NCBI RefSeq assembly: GCF_014281055.1
Contig: NZ_JACRSE010000005.1
Coordinates: 62,001 to 126,000, forward strand
Direction of reading: 5' to 3'
Source: Fluviispira vulneris
Lineage (GTDB): Bacteria; Bdellovibrionota_B; Oligoflexia; Silvanigrellales; Silvanigrellaceae
Length of the DNA: 64,000 bases
Numbering within the stretch: position 1 is the stretch's first letter; each line of letters begins with the position of its first letter. The notes below the pieces were generated by a model. The model was not told the DNA's origin, did not search any database, and was given only the letters and a program-made list of their open reading frames with translations. The position numbers and the translations under genes were made by a program. Shown here in pieces: positions 47,599 to 57,119 of this stretch.

Positions 47599-48801
47599 TT
47601 AGAATATATTTTCAATTAAATCATCTATATCTTTTTCTGAATGATCGCTTCTTAATATAACTCTTAACCTTGCTGTCCCGCGCGGGACTGAAGGAGGGCG
47701 AATTTCTTTGACTAAAATTCCACGTTCTAACAATGATTGTACCATTTTTAAAACAAGCGCATTGTCACCTATTATCAATGGAATTATATGAGAACAATGA
47801 TTATTTAACTCATGAATATTCTGACACGAACGATTTTTGGGCAATAAAGATATTTTTTCTTTAAAATAATTTATAATTCTAGATAATTTATATCTTTTTA
47901 ATTTTCCTTCTTCGCTAAAAATTATTTTGAGTGATTGATGGAGAGCACCAACGGCAAATGGAGTAGCTGCTGTTGAATAGATTAAAGCCTTTGATTTTTG
48001 CATTATTCTTTGTTTTAATTCTAAATAATCAGTTGCAATAAAACCACCAGAAACCCCTAACGCTTTTCCACAACCAGCAACTATAGCTAACACATATTTT
48101 TTTAAATATGGGTTTTCTGCCAAATAACTTCCTGTTGAAAAAACTCCAATTGAATGTGTTTCATCAATAATTATAAAAGTATTATACTTTTCACAAATTT
48201 CTAATAATTTTGTAGAATCGAAAATATCACCATCCATAGAAAATAAAGATTCTATTACAATGATTTTTGCTTGGGCCGATGATTTTTGTAATTTTTGCTC
48301 TAAATTATTAAAATCCATATGGCGAAAAATAGACGCAGGAATTTTTGCATTACGAAAACCTAAATAAATACTTGCATGACAACGATGATCAACAAATAAT
48401 TCCTGAGAAATTATATTTTCTTCAAATGAATACGGTGCAAGAGCATCAAATAATGCTAAGTTTGCCATAAATCCAGAAGTAAAATAAAGAGAATATTTTA
48501 AACCAACACAATTTGAAAAATAGTCTTCTAATTCCAAAAGATTTGCATCGGTTTCTACAACCATTCTTGAAGAACCTGATCCTGCCCCATTCTCTTGAGC
48601 AGCTCGGTAACCAGCATTTATCACCCGTGGATCAAAGCGCATTGCTAAGTAATCATTTGTTGAAAAATCAATCTTGATTTTTTGTTCACTTTTATTTTTA
48701 AAATAGTGAATTGGTTTTCTAAAATTATGCTGCTCTATTAAGACAGAGTTCGTGCTCTGCCATATTTTATTCAAATATTCAGTTGACATATTCTTTTTCA
48801 T
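47599..48801 (-). CDS. bioF: 8-amino-7-oxononanoate synthase
   Basis: 400 residues, alpha-oxoamine synthase fold. DFSTNDYLAM, the glycine-rich GAGSGSSRMVV, FIIIDETHSIGVFS (PLP-binding Asp) and VAGCGKALGVSGGFIA (Schiff-base Lys) are all in place. It condenses pimeloyl thioester with alanine. The nearly identical KBL family is possible from motifs alone, but the position between bioB and bioDA settles it. It overlaps bioB by 23 bp from ATG 48801; ATG 48789 is an alternative start. Confidence 0.92.
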   Translation of the reverse strand: MKKNMSTEYLNKIWQSTNSVLIEQHNFRKPIHYFKNKSEQKIKIDFSTNDYLAMRFDPRVINAGYRAAQENGAGSGSSRMVVETDANLLELEDYFSNCVGLKYSLYFTSGFMANLALFDALAPYSFEENIISQELFVDHRCHASIYLGFRNAKIPASIFRHMDFNNLEQKLQKSSAQAKIIVIESLFSMDGDIFDSTKLLEICEKYNTFIIIDETHSIGVFSTGSYLAENPYLKKYVLAIVAGCGKALGVSGGFIATDYLELKQRIMQKSKALIYSTAATPFAVGALHQSLKIIFSEEGKLKRYKLSRIINYFKEKISLLPKNRSCQNIHELNNHCSHIIPLIIGDNALVLKMVQSLLERGILVKEIRPPSVPRGTARLRVILRSDHSEKDIDDLIENIF

Positions 48802-49825
48802 TTAAAAGATTAAGTGGCTTTGTGACATCATCGATAAGTTTATTATCGAAAGAATAACCTGGAAGCGGAGAAGTTAATAAAATGTCGCCGCTGAAAATGG
48901 AGTTAGCCCCTGCAGCTAAACATAAAATTTGTGCTTCTCTGCTCAAATTCATTCTACCTGCAGAAAGACGTAAACGGGCTTTTGGAATAAGAATACGGGC
49001 CACAGCGATGGTTCTGACAAAATCGAGCACATCGACGTCATCTTGATTCTCTAAAGGTGTACCATCAAATTTAACTAGGAAATTGATGGGAATACTTTCT
49101 GGCTGTGGATCCATGGTAGCTAAAAAGGCGACAAGTTTCATTCTATCTTCAGCACTTTCGCCCATTCCTAATATTCCACCACAACAGATATTTATATCAT
49201 TTCTTCTTAGATTTCTTAGTGTTTCAACTCGATCTTTAAATTTTCTTGTTGTAATTATTTTTGAATAATAATCTTTTGAAGTATCAACATTATGATTGTA
49301 ATAATCCAAACCTGCTTCTTTTAATTTTCGACTTTGCTCATCATTTAACAACCCTAACGTAACGCAGGCCTCCATTCCTAGCGCTTTGACTTCACGAATT
49401 GCTTCTAGTACCCGCTCAAATTGTTCGCCTCTTGGCGGCTTTCTCCAAGCTGCTCCCATGCAGAAGCGCTCTGCTCCATTTTCTTTAGCAACCTTTGCTT
49501 TCTCGACAATATCTTGGACTTCCATCAAAGGATGCTTTTTAATGTCTGTTTCATAACGTGCACTTTGAGGGCAATAGGAACAATCTTCAGGACAAGATCC
49601 TGTCTTAATCGATAGCAATGCACTGCGCTGAATGTCTGCTTCTGGCCAATGCTCCTTATGCACAATAGCGGCATCTTGTAACAATTGTAAAAAAGGTTTT
49701 TTATACAATTCTATAGCTTTTAAGTATAATTCTTCATTATATTCTTCACTAATTAGTTCTTTGGCCTCGTCTGCACAGTATTCCTGCTGAATTTTTTCTC
49801 TTTTATCTTGTTCTAAATGCTGCAT
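48779..49825 (-). CDS. bioB: Biotin synthase (radical SAM)
   Basis: 348 residues. The radical-SAM CxxxCxxC is C78, C82, C85 in GSCPEDCSYCPQ. MGAAWRKPP, YNHNVDTS and INFLVKFDGTPL are BioB-specific blocks, and the second-cluster arginine lies in RLSAGR. Inserts sulfur into dethiobiotin. ATG 49825 follows AGGAGA. First gene of a bioB-bioF-bioDA operon. The 154-bp leader shows no match to the known BirA operator. Confidence 0.96.
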   Translation of the reverse strand: MQHLEQDKREKIQQEYCADEAKELISEEYNEELYLKAIELYKKPFLQLLQDAAIVHKEHWPEADIQRSALLSIKTGSCPEDCSYCPQSARYETDIKKHPLMEVQDIVEKAKVAKENGAERFCMGAAWRKPPRGEQFERVLEAIREVKALGMEACVTLGLLNDEQSRKLKEAGLDYYNHNVDTSKDYYSKIITTRKFKDRVETLRNLRRNDINICCGGILGMGESAEDRMKLVAFLATMDPQPESIPINFLVKFDGTPLENQDDVDVLDFVRTIAVARILIPKARLRLSAGRMNLSREAQILCLAAGANSIFSGDILLTSPLPGYSFDNKLIDDVTKPLNLLNEKEYVN

Positions 49826-49979
49826 TTTTTATCTCCTCTAAAAATTATCGCCAAAAAGAACTGGAGATAGTCTTACATTCGAGAATGAAATCTGTAAAGC
49901 AAATAGAACATAGCTTAAATAAATAAGAGTTTTATGCAATTTTTTTGAGAAATTAAAAATCAGGAGAAAAGTGATAGAA

Positions 49980-51017
49980 TCACTTTTCTCTCACTTCAAT
50001 AAGGCAGGTCATATTTAAAACATTTTTAGCGCTTACAAGCTTGAGATTTGCTGAGTGAAATAGCTTTTCAAATTCAGAAAAAGTTCTTTCTTTTCCTTCC
50101 GTCATTAAAAGCATTGCAAAATCCATCGTTCTTGCCAATAATGGTTCAATTGAACTTTCTAAAGCCGCTTCAATTAAATAAATTTTTCCACCTTCATTTA
50201 ATGCTTTTCGACAATTTGCTAAAATTTGTCTTGCTTTTTCATCATTCCAATTGTGAATGATATTTGAAAGCACAATGCAATCTACTTTAAAAGGAAGAGG
50301 CTTAAAGAAATCACCCCATATCAGTTCAACCCTATTTTTATATTGAAAGTCTTCCATTTCGCTCATAGCACTTTCTATAACACTTTTTTGATCAAAAAGT
50401 ATCCCTTGCAAATGTGCGTGCTGAGTAATCATATTTCTAATTGAAGCTCCTGAGCCTCCTCCGACATCTGCAATTGTTTTTACAGAGCTTAAATCCATTT
50501 CATACAAAGCATTTTTATTTATATTTTCAGACAAATCACGCATTGCTAGATTAAATACAGTTTCTCTCTCAGGATTTTTATTAAAATAAGAATAAAGAGA
50601 TTCATTATGCGCACATTCAAAAGCACTTTTTTCTGTTCTTAGAGCTTTATCAATATTTTCTGCAGCTTTGAAAAATTCAAGACTCCACAGATTTGTTAAG
50701 TTTGCATAATTTCCTTTTTTATTAGGAAGAAATCTTTCGCCCATTCGAGTCAAATGAAAATTCATATCGCTTGTTTCTTTGATCAAATTAATATTTTCAA
50801 GGCATTTTAATAATCGATAAAGTCTACTCGGTATAAAATCATTTTTTTTAGCCAAAGAATTTAGTTCATTTATACCATTATCTAAATGCATAAACAAATC
50901 ATATTTAACAGCAATCTGGATACACTTTAAGTTAATATTTGCAGCAAGAAGTCCATTTATTTTCAAATCATCATTTGCATTATACATATCGAAAAAGTTT
51001 TGTGAATTATTTTTCAT
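49980..51017 (-). CDS. Family 2 O-methyltransferase (ASMT/hydroxyneurosporene type)
   Basis: About 345 residues from ATG 51017 (GAAGGAGA 7 bases upstream; earlier starts lack a site). An N-terminal winged-helix dimerisation domain (LAAKYDLF-like region, ELNSLAKKNDFIPSRLYRLLKCLENINLI) is followed by the SAM domain: TIADVGGGSGASI, ILFDQKSVI, RVELIWGDFF, SNIIHNWNDEKA with the catalytic histidine, and a YLIEAAL block. This family includes acetylserotonin O-methyltransferase and many polyketide O-methyltransferases. It is downstream of a decarboxylase pseudogene on the same strand. Confidence 0.87.
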   Translation of the reverse strand: MKNNSQNFFDMYNANDDLKINGLLAANINLKCIQIAVKYDLFMHLDNGINELNSLAKKNDFIPSRLYRLLKCLENINLIKETSDMNFHLTRMGERFLPNKKGNYANLTNLWSLEFFKAAENIDKALRTEKSAFECAHNESLYSYFNKNPERETVFNLAMRDLSENINKNALYEMDLSSVKTIADVGGGSGASIRNMITQHAHLQGILFDQKSVIESAMSEMEDFQYKNRVELIWGDFFKPLPFKVDCIVLSNIIHNWNDEKARQILANCRKALNEGGKIYLIEAALESSIEPLLARTMDFAMLLMTEGKERTFSEFEKLFHSANLKLVSAKNVLNMTCLIEVREK

Positions 51018-51144
51018 AAAATTCTCCTTCATTTGATGTTGCACAGTTGACATCAAAAATATATTTAATTTTTTTATAAAGTAAAGCATTTTTTTAATTT
51101 TTTATTTGTAACTTTAAGTCATTAGAAACAAATGGAAGATATCA

Positions 51145-51711
51145 TTATTCGATTTCTAAACACCAATCAAGCATTTTTTTTATATGATAACTTTCTAAAA
51201 ATGGATTCACTAATATCAGTCGCAGAAAAAATCCATCTTCATCTTGAGAATAATTTATCATTGCATAATTTTTATCAATTAATTTATTTCTTACAATTTT
51301 TGACCAATTAAAGTTACTATAATTTTTATAAGGAGGAACTATTTTAACACATATATTTAAATATTCTGGAGTATGCAATAATTCTAATCGTTCTTTCTCA
51401 TTTATATACATCAAAACTTCATCACGAATTTTGTAAAGTTTATTAACAAAATCTCCTAGCCCATTCGTCCCTACACTTTTCCATAATGACCAAAAGCTTA
51501 AAAAATCACCTTTCCGTCCACACTGCCAAGTCAATTGTCCTTTATCTACAGCGGTTGGATTTTGATGAAATAAATAATCACAATTATCGACAACATTTGC
51601 ATCTTTTAAAAGTTGGGCACGACGAGTTAAAAAGAAACTACCTTCCACCTCTGTTAAGAGGTTATATTTTAGCTGGAGCAAGGATTTATGGTGAACCAGC
51701 AATAGATATGA
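51145..51711 (-). pseudogene. C-terminal remnant of a group II PLP decarboxylase
   Basis: About 185 residues remain open. YLFHQNPTA...QCGRKGDFLSFWSLWKSVG matches the 'QCGRrvDalKlWl.wka.G' segment of glutamate/cysteine-sulfinate-type decarboxylases, and a VHHKSLL segment near the start stands where the PLP lysine motif (PHK) belongs. Just upstream, at about 51715, the frame hits a stop (preceding NSYLLLVHHK), and the whole N-terminal half, with the PLP-binding Asp, is gone. The only available start is a TTG inside the domain. Read as a decayed gene. Confidence 0.72.
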
Positions 51712-51802
51712 GTTTTAAATGTGTCTATTTTTTTACCATGCTTTATTTAAAAGACTTATCCCCTCTTTTTAAACAAAGATATATTAGAAATCTATAACAC
51801 TT

Positions 51803-52376
51803 ATGGCCAGTAGTTTAAGAGTTTTATTTAAATTATTTTTATTTTTTATGACTGTTTTGATTTATTTTTTTATTACCATTTTTTTTCTTTTTAATATGTG
51901 GATTTAATATTAATAAATCTAGAAAATTTTTACTGTATATAATTTCTTTTTTTTCTAATTGGTGTTTGTTCTTTTTAAACATACAACTCATTATAAAAAA
52001 TGACAAATACAACCATGATGAGAATTTTTTATGTGATTTTTTTCCAGAAGCTACAAGCACAGAAGGAAAAGAAATAAGAGCATTTAAAAAACCACTATTT
52101 CAATCAGCTATACTTTCACAGTCGTCTGTTTTGCCTCTCTGCATAAATTATTTAAAGATCGATGGAGAAAACTTAAATATTGGCAAATAAGGACAAGATT
52201 TTTGGTATGGTGATATGTGCTTTTTTAGCCATCTGCTTAAACTTTTTTCCTGCAAAAGTATTCAAGCTGAAATAAAGTTCATAGATAGAATAGAATATAA
52301 TTCTCAATTATCTAAAGCTCTTATGGCTGAAGAAAGCAATAAAATTATCAAAGAGAGTTTTATTCCAATTGCTTAA
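51803..52376 (+). pseudogene. PlsC-type acyltransferase pseudogene
   Basis: A frame from ATG 51803 (MASSLRVLFKLFLFFMTVLI) gives a membrane helix and stops about 51905. The reading then continues one frame over (NINKSRKFLLYIISFF...) into DFFPEATSTEGKEIRAFKKP, the FPEGTR motif III of lysophosphatidate acyltransferases. A TAA at 52188 interrupts before a C-terminal part that stays in frame to 52376. The catalytic NHxxxxD block that should precede FFPEAT is missing. One frameshift, one nonsense codon and an internal deletion make it a dead gene. Confidence 0.72.
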
Positions 52377-52457
52377 GATATAAATAATTTACATTTTTAT
52401 AAAATTTGCTAATATTAAGAATTCTTTTGGTCATTTTATCTGAGGAAAGAGCTTATC

Positions 52458-53753
52458 TTGAAAAATATATCTAAAATAATACAATATGTTAAGATAAAAT
52501 CAAGCTTTGCTTATTTACCAAGCCACGTGGTAGATAATATAAAGTTGGCTGAATATCTATCGACAAAAGACAAAACACCAGCAGATATGGCAGACACAAT
52601 ATCAAAGCACACTGGGATCTACGAAAGACGCTATGCCTTATATACTGAAGCAGCCAGTGATTTAGCTATCCAAGCTATCAAAGCAAGTTCAATCGATTTA
52701 AAAACCATCTCAGCGCTGCTTGTCGCTACAACCTCTGGGGATTTTCCTTCGCCTGCAACAGCAACTTTTGTGCACAAAGGACTTAGACTCAATAACAAGA
52801 CTCATTGTCTCGATATTGCAAGTTCCTGCTCAAGCTTTCTTTCTGCTTTGCGCAGCTCATTCGGCTTTTTAACAGCGCAAGAAAATACCCTCGTGGTTGC
52901 AACAGAACTCAAGCACAAAGGGCTCACGGAAAATGATTTGCGGACAAAATCACTTTTTGCCGATGGTGCTGGCGGCGTTTATTTAACAGAGGGAAATGAA
53001 AAAGATGATTTCCTAGTCTTCATTCATCAAGAAAGCCAATCTGAACTTGCACAAAATATTCTTATTCCTGTCGGTGGGTCAAGAGAGCCTGTTACTTTAG
53101 AAAATATCGAACGCAATAAACTTACTTTTACAGATGCTAAATTTATGTATTTACAGACAGTAAAAGCAATTACGAATGCGATAGAAAATTGTTGGAAAAC
53201 AAGAAACGAATATTTACTCACACGAAATAAAAAATGTATCGCCTGCACAATTTATATTCACCAAGCTAATAAAAATATATTGACCGATGTAATGGCTAAA
53301 TTGCCTGAAGAAATTTCTACAAATATTCCGACCCTAATGGCAGATGTGGGAAATATGGTCTGTGCCTCACTACCAGTCTTGAGAACTCGCGTTCTTTTTT
53401 TAAAAGCTATTTTTTTCCACACACGCACTCAAATTGCAAAAGACAATCTTATAAATCACTTTTTAACTTTGTGTGCCAATAGTTCATTTTTCTCTTATGA
53501 AAAAGATGAAAAAGGAATTTGTTTTAAAACTCATTTTTTTGCGGAAGAAATTTCTATTTATGATGCTTGTACGAATAATGTACATGAAAGCTGGCTTGCT
53601 CGTATAGATGTAATTGAATATAATTCTTTGCAAAAAATATTTACAAATGAATACAAAATATATGAAGGAAATAAAGAGTATCAATTTTTAGATATTTGGA
53701 TCGCTGCAGGAGGGGGATTTCAAACAATCGGATTGCTGCATGGCAATATTTAA
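52458..53753 (+). CDS. FabH-like ketosynthase (KAS III fold) with internal extension
   Basis: 431 residues from TTG 52458 (GAGGAAAG upstream). The thiolase-fold active site is complete: C124 in ASSCSSF, H268 in YIHQANKN and N299 in DVGNM. Typical FabH is about 320 residues. Here roughly 100 extra residues (about 312-412) sit between the Asn motif and the final WIAAGGGFQTIGLLHGNI strand pair that normally follows within a few dozen residues. Condenses acyl chains, or acts as an acyltransferase, in a specialised lipid or metabolite route. It is flanked by pseudogenes. Confidence 0.78.
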   Translation: MKNISKIIQYVKIKSSFAYLPSHVVDNIKLAEYLSTKDKTPADMADTISKHTGIYERRYALYTEAASDLAIQAIKASSIDLKTISALLVATTSGDFPSPATATFVHKGLRLNNKTHCLDIASSCSSFLSALRSSFGFLTAQENTLVVATELKHKGLTENDLRTKSLFADGAGGVYLTEGNEKDDFLVFIHQESQSELAQNILIPVGGSREPVTLENIERNKLTFTDAKFMYLQTVKAITNAIENCWKTRNEYLLTRNKKCIACTIYIHQANKNILTDVMAKLPEEISTNIPTLMADVGNMVCASLPVLRTRVLFLKAIFFHTRTQIAKDNLINHFLTLCANSSFFSYEKDEKGICFKTHFFAEEISIYDACTNNVHESWLARIDVIEYNSLQKIFTNEYKIYEGNKEYQFLDIWIAAGGGFQTIGLLHGNI

Positions 53754-53756
53754 GCA

Positions 53757-54302
53757 CTATGGCAACTTCGATTCGGGCTGATAGGTTGCTTTGATTGAAA
53801 ACATCAAAGGAAATTTTTTATTTGGATGTTTTAAAACATATTTGTCTGCAGCAATCTCCTCTAGGTTTGGAAAACAATTATAGAAGCTATAGGTAAATTC
53901 ATTTAAATATTCAAGAATAAGACCTTTTTTCCTGAGCGCATTTACGATTTCACTCAATGAAAGACTCCATTCATAAGCCAAATGTGAAAATTTTTCATTA
54001 AAATCGGCATAGCTTCCATTTACTTCAGAACAGATAAAATTTTCATGAGTCGAATAAGCTTCAGTCAAGGTACCTTAAGAACATCCGAACAAATAAACTG
54101 AGCAGGGATATTGAGTTCCTGACTGAGTTGCTTTGCCAATTCTATAGCTTCATTGGAAAGATCAATTCCAGTTTCGGTAGCTCCTAAATGTGCCTATGAA
54201 ATGGTATCTTGTCCCATATGACACTGTAAATTTAGCCCAATTATTCCACAAAGAAAGATTATTATTTAAATGCTTTTCACTCTTTTCCAAGTTTGCTTTC
54301 AT
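53757..54302 (-). pseudogene. Class I methyltransferase pseudogene
   Basis: From ATG 54302 the minus strand reads MKANLEKSEKHLNNN...LWNNWAKF, the usual N-terminus of a small SAM methyltransferase. The frame is then lost, and GATETGIDLSNEAIELAKQL (motif II region) appears in another frame, followed by a stop. A third frame carries the C-terminal 103 residues (LAYEWSLSLSEIVNALRKKG to SIKATYQP) to 53757. Motif I (GxGxG) is absent. At least two frame changes and a deletion mean it is not functional. Confidence 0.7.
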
Positions 54303-54463
54303 CCTCTTTTTATCTCCATAAATATTTATTTTTTTTCCTACTCATTCTGCAAGGAGTTTTTCTTGCGCATATGAAAGAACAGGATATAATTCTGAATGAA
54401 GAATGATTGTCTCTTTAGCACATTCTTTTCTTTATGCCTATTCATATAATGCAGGAATTATAA

Positions 54464-56377
54464 ATGAAAATTAAAAACTTTATTCCTTTAATCATGGCAA
54501 CTCTATCACATTCTTTTATTTTTGCGCAAGATAAAAAAATACAATTTCATCTGCAAAATTGGGATGTCGAAATAAACCCAGAAAACCTAGAAGTTTCTTA
54601 TACGAAATTAAATGAAAAAAACACTATTGCCTCTACATTACAAAAAGATCTTGGAGAGATTGCAAATTTAACATTCAATAATACTTCTGCTCAGTGGTTA
54701 TTTCCAGCAAAGCAATTGTCTGTGTCTGTCACCCATAAAGGCGACGATCTCATATTTAAATTTGATTCTAATAAAGAACAGGTTTTAGAGTGGCCCAACA
54801 CTATCACAGTGAAAAACTCTAAGAATTTAATTATTCCTGATGGTGAAGGTCTACTTATCCCTGTACAAAGCTTGTTTTGGCAAAATTCTATACAAAAATA
54901 TGATGCGTCAGAGTATCCAATGGCGTACGCATTGACCTTACCACTCTTTGGTATCCAAACAGAAAATAATATTATATCATACATTTCAGAAAAGAGTTTA
55001 AACAATACACTTAATATTAAAAATCAGCAAAATAGAATGTATGCAGTTCAAAGCCATGAATTTAGAAAAATAGATAACTTCTCAACTTATGAAATCACAA
55101 TTAATTATAACGAAACAACAAATCCAATTTTTCCAAGCCAGATCTTTAAAAAACAATTAATTGAAAAATCACAATTTTTGACACTAGATGATAAACAAAA
55201 ACTTAATCCTAATATAAATAAATTATTTGGTGCAATGCACACTTATGTATGGGGTACAGGGAGAACTATAGAATTTTTAAATGCAATAAATAAATTAGGC
55301 ATTGAAAAAATGTGGATAGGTACCGATGAAGGAGAAAACGATAAATTTAAAATATCTAAAGATTATATTCAAACAGCTAAAAATCTTGGCTTTCTAGTCG
55401 GTCCATATGACACATGGGAAAATATCCAAAACCCAAGGACGGCAGATACATATTTATCCGTTTTTCCAAATGCTTGGCCCAAAGCTGCTGTCATCGACAA
55501 AAAAGGAGAACCTATAAAAGGGTTTCATAATCGCGGTTATGAGGCAAGTTCCCAATATTTTGCCTTGCAAAACCCAACAAATAAAGACTTAAAAGATCGT
55601 TTAAATAAATTTGCAGAAACAGGAATAAATAGTTATTTTTTAGATGTTGATGGCACTGGTACGTTACACGATGATTATTCACCAGAACACGCCATGAATA
55701 TTGAACAAGATTTAAATAACCGCATAGCACGTATGAAATTAATTTCAGAAGATAAAAAACTCGTTCTTGGTTCAGAAACAGCTGTTTATTTATTTGTTCC
55801 TTCCCTAGCATTTGCCCATGGCAACACTTCTGTCTTTAATGGCCCGCATTGGAAGCTAACCCGAAATAAGAAACAATATGGAGCCTGGTACCCTACAGAA
55901 CGTCCAAGTTTTTTCTTTAAATCAATCAATGCGCCTACTGAATATATAAAAACTAAATTCAATTCTATTTATAGAATACCACTCTTCCAAGCCGCATTTC
56001 ATGAAAGTATTATAACGACGGATCGCTGGGAAATACCAATTACAAAATTTAAAAATGCAATAAAAGATCGTTTATTGTTAGAATTACTGTATGGCATACC
56101 TACAAATTGGGTTCTTGATACTCAAATGGTAAAGGAACAGGCAGAAATGCTTAAAAAACTAAATGCTTTTTTCTCACCGCTACACAAAAAAATTGCCACG
56201 TTACCGCTATCTCATTTTTCATGGCTGACTGAGGATAAATTGGTACAAAGAACACAATTTGGCGATGATGTGCAATTAACTGCAAATTTTTCAGATAAAA
56301 ATTATAAGGATATTCCAGCAAAGAGTATTGAATTAATCTGGTTAAGAGACAATAAAAAAGAAATATTTACACCTTAG
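54464..56377 (+). CDS. Secreted glycoside-hydrolase-like TIM-barrel protein
   Basis: 637 residues with a signal peptide (KIKNFIPLIMATLSHSFIFA). An N-terminal beta-sandwich (about 25-240) precedes a barrel: GAMHTYVWGTGRT, IEKMWIGTDEG, VGPYDTWENI, YFLDVDGTG (D394/D396) and LGSETAVYLF (E438). The Asp and Glu positions after strands 4 and 5 recall retaining enzymes of the GH101-like group. A specific substrate cannot be named. It converges on the next gene with an 11-bp tail overlap. Confidence 0.62.
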   Translation: MKIKNFIPLIMATLSHSFIFAQDKKIQFHLQNWDVEINPENLEVSYTKLNEKNTIASTLQKDLGEIANLTFNNTSAQWLFPAKQLSVSVTHKGDDLIFKFDSNKEQVLEWPNTITVKNSKNLIIPDGEGLLIPVQSLFWQNSIQKYDASEYPMAYALTLPLFGIQTENNIISYISEKSLNNTLNIKNQQNRMYAVQSHEFRKIDNFSTYEITINYNETTNPIFPSQIFKKQLIEKSQFLTLDDKQKLNPNINKLFGAMHTYVWGTGRTIEFLNAINKLGIEKMWIGTDEGENDKFKISKDYIQTAKNLGFLVGPYDTWENIQNPRTADTYLSVFPNAWPKAAVIDKKGEPIKGFHNRGYEASSQYFALQNPTNKDLKDRLNKFAETGINSYFLDVDGTGTLHDDYSPEHAMNIEQDLNNRIARMKLISEDKKLVLGSETAVYLFVPSLAFAHGNTSVFNGPHWKLTRNKKQYGAWYPTERPSFFFKSINAPTEYIKTKFNSIYRIPLFQAAFHESIITTDRWEIPITKFKNAIKDRLLLELLYGIPTNWVLDTQMVKEQAEMLKKLNAFFSPLHKKIATLPLSHFSWLTEDKLVQRTQFGDDVQLTANFSDKNYKDIPAKSIELIWLRDNKKEIFTP

Positions 56378-57098
56378 CTTTTTCTTTTTTTCCCTCATAA
56401 AAAACTTGATCAAATACCTGTCTTTCTTCAGACATCGTATATGAAGCACGAGTGTCTTTTATCAATTTAGTAGCGAATTCTAATACTTCTTGTAGATCAC
56501 AATTTTGAATTCCTTTGTTCAAAAACTTCATAAGACCTTCGTTGATTTTCTTTTGTGCACCTAAAGCATGTTCAATTCTTTGCGTTTGAATATCTTCAAA
56601 ATTAAGGGATTGAATCATTGTATAGACTTGTGGGCGAAGCCTCTCTTCAAGACGGCAAACACTTTCCATGCGTTTTGAAATATCAGACCAAATGTGATCA
56701 TAAGCATTGGAACTCGTATTATTATCTATTCCTTTTGCTTCTGCATCTTTTTCCACAGCTTCTCTGATTGCAGGTGGCAATAATGCGGGATTGGCTTGAG
56801 CCGCTGCTTCAGCAAAAATATCGTCTGCGCGAGAATTTGCGCGGGTATTTAGAGTCGCTGCTTCGTTGTGAGTTGATTTATTAAATAAACTTTCAAAAAT
56901 CTCTTGAGCTGAACGTCCCTCTTGCACAACTAAATTATCCATTTGTTGAATGGCAGTGGACATGGCTTCAACAAAAGATCGAACATTTGCTTGTAAATCA
57001 ATCAATTGATATTCCATTAAAACTGAAAAATGAAAGAGCAATTGCACAAGCATATTTTCGGGACTTTTCGCATTTGTAAAGGGAAGTTCTTTTTCCAT
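56367..57098 (-). CDS. CheZ-like helical protein with D-x3-Q motif
   Basis: 243 residues, mostly helical. The segment QSLNFEDIQTQRIEHAL places D169 and Q173 as in the CheZ phosphatase motif (DxxxQ, where Gln orients water at the receiver phosphate), after long predicted helices. The middle third (about 75-130) is low-complexity and Ala/Asn-rich. It lies 21 bp downstream of a receiver-TPR gene, which would be a natural partner. Phosphatase activity is inferred from this motif alone. Confidence 0.6.
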   Translation of the reverse strand: MEKELPFTNAKSPENMLVQLLFHFSVLMEYQLIDLQANVRSFVEAMSTAIQQMDNLVVQEGRSAQEIFESLFNKSTHNEAATLNTRANSRADDIFAEAAAQANPALLPPAIREAVEKDAEAKGIDNNTSSNAYDHIWSDISKRMESVCRLEERLRPQVYTMIQSLNFEDIQTQRIEHALGAQKKINEGLMKFLNKGIQNCDLQEVLEFATKLIKDTRASYTMSEERQVFDQVFYEGKKEKAKV

Positions 57099-57119
57099 TA
57101 GGGATCTCCGTCACTGAAA

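Noticed and set aside
49826-49979. Possible BirA or other biotin operator upstream of bioB (TTACA-N15-TGTAA pair around 49871-49898)
   Set aside because: It does not match the known BirA site TTGTAAACC/GGTTTACAA, and a 5-bp pair at this spacing is easily chance in AT-rich DNA.
51486-51797. 103-codon plus-strand frame
   Set aside because: It is antisense to the decarboxylase remnant and its protein has no recognisable features.
54342-54430. Minus-strand frame ending AKETIILHSELYPVLSYAQ-like, possibly the end of another broken gene
   Set aside because: Too short to identify, no start, and no family recognised.
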